From Veillonellaceae bacterium SB90 (GTDB lineage Bacteria; Bacillota; Negativicutes; Selenomonadales; Selenomonadaceae), in contig CABJCJ010000022.1 of NCBI GenBank assembly GCA_902364065.1, positions 1 to 45,069 on the forward strand: 45,069 nt of DNA. Reading direction: 5' to 3'. The notes below the pieces were generated by a model that saw only the letters and a program-made list of their open reading frames with translations, did no database searches and was not told the origin of the DNA. A program made the position numbers and the translations under genes. Below, piece after piece: positions 40,709 to 45,069 of this stretch. Position 1 is the stretch's first letter; the number at the start of each line of letters is the position of its first letter.

Positions 40709-41584
40709 ATGTTCAACAAGATGAAGAAACTTCTTTCCATTGGCGCAGTAGTCGCCAGTACGGCTGTACTGCTCACGGGCTGCGGCGGCGGTGGTCAGCA
40801 GGCTGCCAGCTCGAGCAGCAGCGGGGCTGCACAGGAGATTTCCGGCAAGATTTCCGCTTCGGGTTCAACGGCACTGCTGCCGCTCCTGAAACCGGCACAG
40901 GAAGCCTTCCAGGACAAATATGAGAAGGTCACGGTCAACATCGCCGGCGGCGGCTCTTTCACGGGCATGAACCAGGTATCGGAAGGTGCCGTACAGATCG
41001 GCAACTCCGACGTCAACCTGCCGGACGAGTACAAGGACAAGGGCCTCGTTGACCACAAGGTCGTCGTTGAGCCGTTCGTCTTCATCGTTGACAAGGACAA
41101 CAAGGTCGACAACATCACGAAGCAGCAGGCCATCGATATCCTGACGGGCAAGATCACGAACTGGAAGGAAGTCGGCGGTGCTGATCAGAAGATCACGCTG
41201 ATCCATCGTGCAAAATCCTCGGGTTCGCGTGCTACGATTGCCGATGTCGTCCTCAAGGGCGCAGCATTCACGGATGATGTCGTCATCCAGGATTCCAACG
41301 GTGCGGTCCGCGCTGCCATTGCCAGCACGCCGGGTTCCATCGGCTATGTCGATGCACCGTATGCCGATGATTCCGTCAAGGTCCTGAAATTCGACGGTGT
41401 CGAGTATTCTCCGCAGAACATCATCGATGGCAAGTATCCGATCTACGGCTACGGCCACATGTACACGAAGGGTGAGCCGACGGGTGCCGTCAAGGCCTTC
41501 ATCGATTACATCCTCAGCGATGAGTTCCAGAACAGCCAGGTTGAGAAACTCGGCTTCATTCCAATCAGCAAGATGAAGAACTGA
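40709..41584 (+). CDS. pstS: Phosphate-binding lipoprotein PstS
   Basis: 291 residues with a lipoprotein signal (MFNKMKKLLSIGAVVASTAV, then LLTGCGG). The mature domain has phosphate-site motifs SGSTALLPLLK, GGGSFTGMNQVSEGAVQIGNSDV and AKSSGSRATIADVV. It captures phosphate for the PstCA permease. Of three in-frame ATGs, 40709 has the best spacing from GGGAGGAAA. It is preceded by the Pho box. Confidence 0.95.
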   Translation: MFNKMKKLLSIGAVVASTAVLLTGCGGGGQQAASSSSSGAAQEISGKISASGSTALLPLLKPAQEAFQDKYEKVTVNIAGGGSFTGMNQVSEGAVQIGNSDVNLPDEYKDKGLVDHKVVVEPFVFIVDKDNKVDNITKQQAIDILTGKITNWKEVGGADQKITLIHRAKSSGSRATIADVVLKGAAFTDDVVIQDSNGAVRAAIASTPGSIGYVDAPYADDSVKVLKFDGVEYSPQNIIDGKYPIYGYGHMYTKGEPTGAVKAFIDYILSDEFQNSQVEKLGFIPISKMKN

Positions 41585-41639
41585 TTTTAGTCCCGCCGCA
41601 GGCCTTACGGGCACGGCAGGGAACGTAACCAATGAACAG

Positions 41640-41712
41640 TGAGCAGTGGTCAGCGGGCAGTCCATCGTGAGCAGGCAAAAAACCTACGGCATGGCCCCCT
41701 GACCACTCTTTC
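41640..41712. repeat. Imperfect inverted repeat element between pstS and pstC
   Basis: AGTGGTCAGCGGGC near the left end is mirrored by GCCCCCTGACCACT near the right end (one mismatch), and the left flank has degenerate short repeats of the AGCAGTG/AACAGTG kind. There is no coding capacity. It looks like a small mobile or REP-like palindrome; whether it recurs in the genome cannot be seen from here. Confidence 0.45.
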
Positions 41713-41724
41713 ATTATCTGACGC

Positions 41725-41750
41725 CTGGCATCCGGATGAGGATGCCAGAC
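41725..41750 (+). other. Stem-loop between pstS and pstC
   Basis: CTGGCATCC pairs with GGATGCCAG around GGATGA with no T tract. It is likely an mRNA-stability or partial-attenuation hairpin that lets pstS be made in excess of the permease genes. Confidence 0.55.
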
Positions 41751-41781
41751 GGCGGGACTCTACAGGAAGTGGGAGGAAATT

Positions 41782-42699
41782 ATGGAACGGGCAGTAACAG
41801 TAAGCCGCATGGACGGAAAACAGTCTGGCGGCGGTCATGAGCGCAGGCTCTTTTACGACAAGTGTGGACGATACCTCTTTATCGCGTCTGCTTTTCTCAT
41901 GACCATCATCATCTTTTCCATCATCTTTTTCGTCGGGCGGCAGGGCCTCATGACCTTTGCGGAGGTCAGCCCGCTGGAGTTCTTCTTCGGCGCGCAGTGG
42001 GACCCGACGCTCGGGAAATTCGGCGCCTTGTCCTTCATCATCGGTTCGCTGGCGACGACGCTTCTGTCCGTCGTCATCGGTGCACCGCTCGGACTCCTCG
42101 GTGCGATTTTCCTAGCGAAGGTCGCGCCGGTCTGGCTCAAGAACATCATGCGCCCCGCAACGGACCTTTACGTCGCCATCCCGTCTGTCGTCTACGGCTA
42201 CATCGGCCTGATGGTCCTCGTGCCGTTCCTGCGCAGCACCTTCGGCACGACGACGGGCTTCGGCGTGCTTGCGGCATCGTTGGTGCTGGCCGTCATGATC
42301 CTGCCGACGATCCTTTCCATCAGCACGGATGCCTTAAATGCCGTGCCGCGTCCGCTGGAAGAAGCCAGCCTCGCACTCGGCGCGACCTGGTGGCAGACGA
42401 TGGTGCACGTCATCGTGCCGGCTGCCGCACCCGGCATCTTGACCGCTATTGTGCTCGCGATGGCGCGCGCCGTGGGTGAGACGATGGCCGTGCAGATGCT
42501 CATCGGCAACACGCCGCAGATCATCACATCGCTCTTCACGCCGACGGCCACGCTGACGAGCAACATCGTCGTCGAGATGGGCAACACGCCGTTTGGCTCG
42601 GTCTGGGGCAACGCCCTGTTCCTCATGGCGTTCGTCCTGCTGCTCATTTCGCTGGGCATGATTCTCTTGATTCGCCGTTTCGGTCAGAGGAGGGTTTGA
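41782..42699 (+). CDS. pstC: Phosphate ABC transporter permease PstC
   Basis: 305 residues with six or more membrane segments. A long N-terminal segment and the PstC-typical PLEFFFGAQWDPTLGKFG loop are present. The EAA loop is EEASLALGATWWQTMVHVIVP and is preceded by MILPTILSISTDAL. It follows pstS after 197 bases with no terminator, and pstA starts four bases after its stop. Confidence 0.94.
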   Translation: MERAVTVSRMDGKQSGGGHERRLFYDKCGRYLFIASAFLMTIIIFSIIFFVGRQGLMTFAEVSPLEFFFGAQWDPTLGKFGALSFIIGSLATTLLSVVIGAPLGLLGAIFLAKVAPVWLKNIMRPATDLYVAIPSVVYGYIGLMVLVPFLRSTFGTTTGFGVLAASLVLAVMILPTILSISTDALNAVPRPLEEASLALGATWWQTMVHVIVPAAAPGILTAIVLAMARAVGETMAVQMLIGNTPQIITSLFTPTATLTSNIVVEMGNTPFGSVWGNALFLMAFVLLLISLGMILLIRRFGQRRV

Positions 42700-42703
42700 C
42701 GCT

Positions 42704-43555
42704 ATGGATACAAGGACACAAAACAAGATAGCCGTGGCTGGCCTCTGGGTCGTGGGATTCTTCATCCTGGGCCTCCTGGCCGTATTCCTCGGCTACATTC
42801 TCTACAAGGGCCTGCCGGTGCTCTCGCCGCAGTTCGTGCTGGGCAAGTCCAGCGATATGATGGCGGGTGGCGGCGTCGGTGCCCAGCTCTTCAACTCGTT
42901 CTACATGCTGCTCATCTCGATGGGCATTTCCATCCCGATCGCGCTCGGCGCCGGCATTTACCTTGCGGAGTATGCGCGTGAGAACAAGCTGACGAAATGC
43001 ATCCGCCTGTCGGTCGAGAGTCTCGCGACGGTGCCGTCCATCGTCCTGGGCCTGTTCGGCATGATCATCTTCGTCAACATGATGAACATGGGCTTCTCCA
43101 TCCTCGGCGGCTCACTGACGCTGGTACTTTTGAACCTGCCGATGCTCGTGCGCGTGACGGAGGAATCCATTCGCACGGTGCCGAAATCGTACGAGGAAGC
43201 CAGTTTGGCCCTGGGTGCCACGAAGCTGCAGACCATCTGCAAGGTTGTGCTGCCCAATGCCATGCCGGGCATCATCACCGGCATCACGTTGACGGCCGGC
43301 CGCGCCCTCGGCGAGACGGCCATCCTGATCTTCACGGCCGGCACGACGGTATCGCGCCACATGTTCGATACGGATGTCATGGCCGGCGGCGAGACGCTGG
43401 CGGTGCATCTCTGGTATCTCATGAGTACGGGCCTTGTGCCGGACCGCGACATGATTGCAGACGGCATCGGCGCGCTCCTGATCCTCACGATCCTCGTGTT
43501 CAACTTCATCCTGTTGCTGCCGATGAAGCTCATGCGCCATACGCCGAAATCGTAA
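42704..43555 (+). CDS. pstA: Phosphate ABC transporter permease PstA
   Basis: 283 residues with six membrane segments. EAA loop EEASLALGATKLQTICKVVLP, plus the family stretches AGIYLAEYAREN and TVPSIVLGLFGMIIFV and the ending FVNFILLLPMKL-like FNFILLLPMKLM. It forms the membrane channel with PstC. A terminator follows at 43598; no pstB ATPase gene or phoU lies next to it. Confidence 0.95.
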   Translation: MDTRTQNKIAVAGLWVVGFFILGLLAVFLGYILYKGLPVLSPQFVLGKSSDMMAGGGVGAQLFNSFYMLLISMGISIPIALGAGIYLAEYARENKLTKCIRLSVESLATVPSIVLGLFGMIIFVNMMNMGFSILGGSLTLVLLNLPMLVRVTEESIRTVPKSYEEASLALGATKLQTICKVVLPNAMPGIITGITLTAGRALGETAILIFTAGTTVSRHMFDTDVMAGGETLAVHLWYLMSTGLVPDRDMIADGIGALLILTILVFNFILLLPMKLMRHTPKS

Positions 43556-43597
43556 CGCCAGATCCATAACGACAGATTCATAAGGAACTCCTGCTTG

Positions 43598-43639
43598 ACT
43601 GCCTGCCGCATCCTCCGGGTTTGCGGCGGGCAGTTTTTA
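43598..43639 (+). terminator. Terminator of the pst operon
   Basis: ACTGCCTGCCGCA pairs with TGCGGCGGGCAGT around a short loop, followed by TTTTT. Confidence 0.88.
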
Positions 43640-43670
43640 CTTTTTCCTGTTAAATCCCAGATTTCTTTTG

Positions 43671-43676
43671 TATAAT
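43671..43676 (+). promoter_or_regulatory. -10 element of the nhaA promoter
   Basis: TATAAT in an A+T-rich stretch 40 bases before the start codon; the -35 is weak (TGTTAA at 43648). Confidence 0.45.
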
Positions 43677-43715
43677 ATAAAGAAAAATGTATGTTTATAA
43701 GGAGATGATATTGTT

Positions 43716-44897
43716 ATGAAAGAGACAATCCGCTCGCTGGCGACGCCATTCCTCTGGTTCTGGCGCTGGGAAGCAAAAAGCGGCGCCATCCTGCTGCTCG
43801 GTGCGGTGGTCGCGCTGCTGCTGGCGAATTCCCCGCTGGCCGGCGCCTACCATCACGTCCTGCACATGCCGATCCGGCTGGGCTTCGGTGATTTTGGTCT
43901 CGAGATGGGCCTTTTGCACTGGATAAACGACGGACTCATGGCCGTATTCTTCTTTGTCATCGGTCTTGAAATCAAGCGCGAATTCCTCTACGGCGAGCTC
44001 AAGACGCGCTCGGCCATGATGCTGCCGGTCGGCGCGGCCCTCGGCGGCATGATCGTGCCGGCCATCCTCTATGCACTCATTAATTTTGGCACGCCGACCG
44101 CAGGCGGCTGGGGCATCCCGATGGCTACGGACATCGCCTTTGCGCTCGGCATCATGACGCTGACGGCGCGCCAGGCACCGCTGGGACTCGTCGTCTTCCT
44201 GACGGCGCTGGCCATCGTCGATGACCTCGGCGCCATCGTCGTCATCGCGCTGTTCTACAGCAGCGAAATCGCCTTTGCGGCGCTCTTCGTCGGCCTCGTG
44301 GCCATCGTCGCGGCGTTCCTGTTGAGCCGCCTCAACGTGCGGTTCTTCCTCGCGTACCTCGTCCTCGGGCTCATCGCCTGGTATGCCTTCCTGCAGGCCG
44401 GCGTGCATCCGACCATCGCAGGTGTCCTGCTCGGCCTTGCCATCCCCGCACAGGAGGACCCCGAGCAATCGATGCTCCATGTCTGGGAACACCGCCTGGA
44501 GCCCTGGTCGGCCTATGGCATCATGCCGATTTTCGCACTCGGCAATGCGGGCGTCACGCTCTCGTTTGCGACGTTTGACCCGGGCTCGCCGCTCTTCCTC
44601 GGCATCCTGGCCGGCCTGTGCCTCGGCAAGCCCATCGGCATCTTCGGCACGGTCTGGTGTTTCAACCGCTTCTTCAAGGTACCCGTGCCCGGCAACGCCT
44701 CTTCGGGGCAGGCAGCCGCGACGGGCATGCTCGGCGGCATCGGCTTCACGATGTCCATCTTCATCGCTTCGCTGGCCTTTGCCGACAGCGGCGCGATGCT
44801 CGACCTCGCGAAGATCAGCATCCTTTCGGCGTCCATCCTCTCGGGCATCCTCGGCGCCATCGTCTTCAAGCTCCAGAGCTTGCGGGCATCCGCCTGA
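43716..44897 (+). CDS. nhaA: Na+/H+ antiporter NhaA
   Basis: 393 residues with about 12 membrane segments. The ion-binding double aspartate is in LTALAIVDDLGAIVVIALF, and the family stretches MTDGLMAVFFF-like INDGLMAVFFFVIGLEIKRE, GIPMATDIAFALG and GIGFTMSIFIASLAF are present. It expels sodium in exchange for protons. AAGGAGATGATA lies before the ATG. It stands alone between two terminators. Confidence 0.96.
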   Translation: MKETIRSLATPFLWFWRWEAKSGAILLLGAVVALLLANSPLAGAYHHVLHMPIRLGFGDFGLEMGLLHWINDGLMAVFFFVIGLEIKREFLYGELKTRSAMMLPVGAALGGMIVPAILYALINFGTPTAGGWGIPMATDIAFALGIMTLTARQAPLGLVVFLTALAIVDDLGAIVVIALFYSSEIAFAALFVGLVAIVAAFLLSRLNVRFFLAYLVLGLIAWYAFLQAGVHPTIAGVLLGLAIPAQEDPEQSMLHVWEHRLEPWSAYGIMPIFALGNAGVTLSFATFDPGSPLFLGILAGLCLGKPIGIFGTVWCFNRFFKVPVPGNASSGQAAATGMLGGIGFTMSIFIASLAFADSGAMLDLAKISILSASILSGILGAIVFKLQSLRASA

Positions 44898-44907
44898 TTT
44901 GGCATAC

Positions 44908-44951
44908 TAAAAATCCTGACCCGTCATGCGTGACATGGTCAGGATTTTTTG
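44908..44951 (+). terminator. Terminator of nhaA
   Basis: AAAATCCTGACC pairs with GGTCAGGATTTT and is followed by T; symmetrical enough to serve both strands. Confidence 0.85.
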
Positions 44952-44961
44952 TGAAACAGAG

Positions 44962-45000
44962 CTTCCCCCTTAGGGGGGAAGTGGCCCAGCAGGCCGATAG
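44962..45000. repeat. Palindromic intergenic element at the window end
   Basis: CTTCCCCC is mirrored by GGGGGAAG, then GGCC-CAGCA-GGCC and GATAGGGG follow. Elements of this look are common as dispersed intergenic repeats in Bacillota, but only one copy is in view. The remaining ~70 bases to the window end hold no gene I can support. Confidence 0.4.
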
Positions 45001-45069
45001 GGGAAACTGCTGGTAACTGCTTTACGGTTCAATGAAATGCGAAACTGAAGGTATCGTTTTCATCGAGCC

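Noticed and set aside
1..45069. CRISPR arrays, tRNA or rRNA genes, insertion sequences, prophage
   Set aside because: I saw no regularly spaced repeats, no tRNA cloverleaf-like segments, no transposase or integrase genes anywhere in the window.

Overview
The window looks like a chromosomal segment of a Gram-positive-lineage anaerobe. RemA (DUF370), the yicC-remA-gmk-rpoZ-coaBC order and an RqcH/NFACT protein are typical of Bacillota. The moderately high G+C content and gene style suggest class Negativicutes (a Selenomonas or Mitsuokella-like organism). That placement is a judgement from gene content, not a computed one.

Region 1 (1-1250) holds a small ribbon-helix-helix protein and, on the minus strand, a HicB antitoxin beside what looks like a broken hicA. 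Region 2 (1251-27745) is a long accessory catabolic island, almost entirely on the plus strand. It opens with an AraC-type regulator, ethanolamine ammonia-lyase with its reactivase (eutA, eutB, eutC) and an APC-family permease, with no microcompartment genes. Next comes an ABC-transporter operon: permease, ATPase, D-2-hydroxyacid dehydrogenase, two P-II proteins of the NifI1/NifI2 type, a second ATPase and a LarA-family isomerase. An RpiR regulator follows. The third block is the two subunits of aconitase X, a lipoprotein solute-binding protein, an M20 carbamoylase-type amidohydrolase, a COG0402 amidohydrolase with HutF-like features, urocanate hydratase, imidazolonepropionase and HutD. The last block is a histidinol-dehydrogenase-family protein, an SDR, a zinc MDR dehydrogenase and a second, paralogous solute-binding protein.

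My reading is that the island salvages amino-nitrogen compounds. Urocanate would go to glutamate without histidase, deiminase and deformylase roles being filled by neighbouring hydrolases; 2-hydroxyacid and alcohol enzymes would feed in further compounds; and a 2-oxoglutarate-sensing NifI-like pair would gate the ABC importer. The island as a unit, and especially NifI-type proteins wired to an ABC importer with no nif genes, is the best candidate for something undescribed. Several of its transcription units share an unusual layout: promoter, then an intrinsic-terminator hairpin, then the gene.

Region 3 (27824-38017) is housekeeping and visibly richer in G+C: rqcH (minus strand), dapF-yicC-remA-gmk-rpoZ-coaBC, a secreted small protein, two unknown genes, DAHP synthase, an ACT-domain protein and a glyoxalase-fold protein. 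Region 4 (38143-45069) has a DUF1653 protein, a short LctP-type permease, an intact hicAB pair, pstS-pstC-pstA behind a three-repeat Pho box but without pstB, and nhaA. Start sites were chosen from ribosome-binding-site spacing; I could run no homology search.
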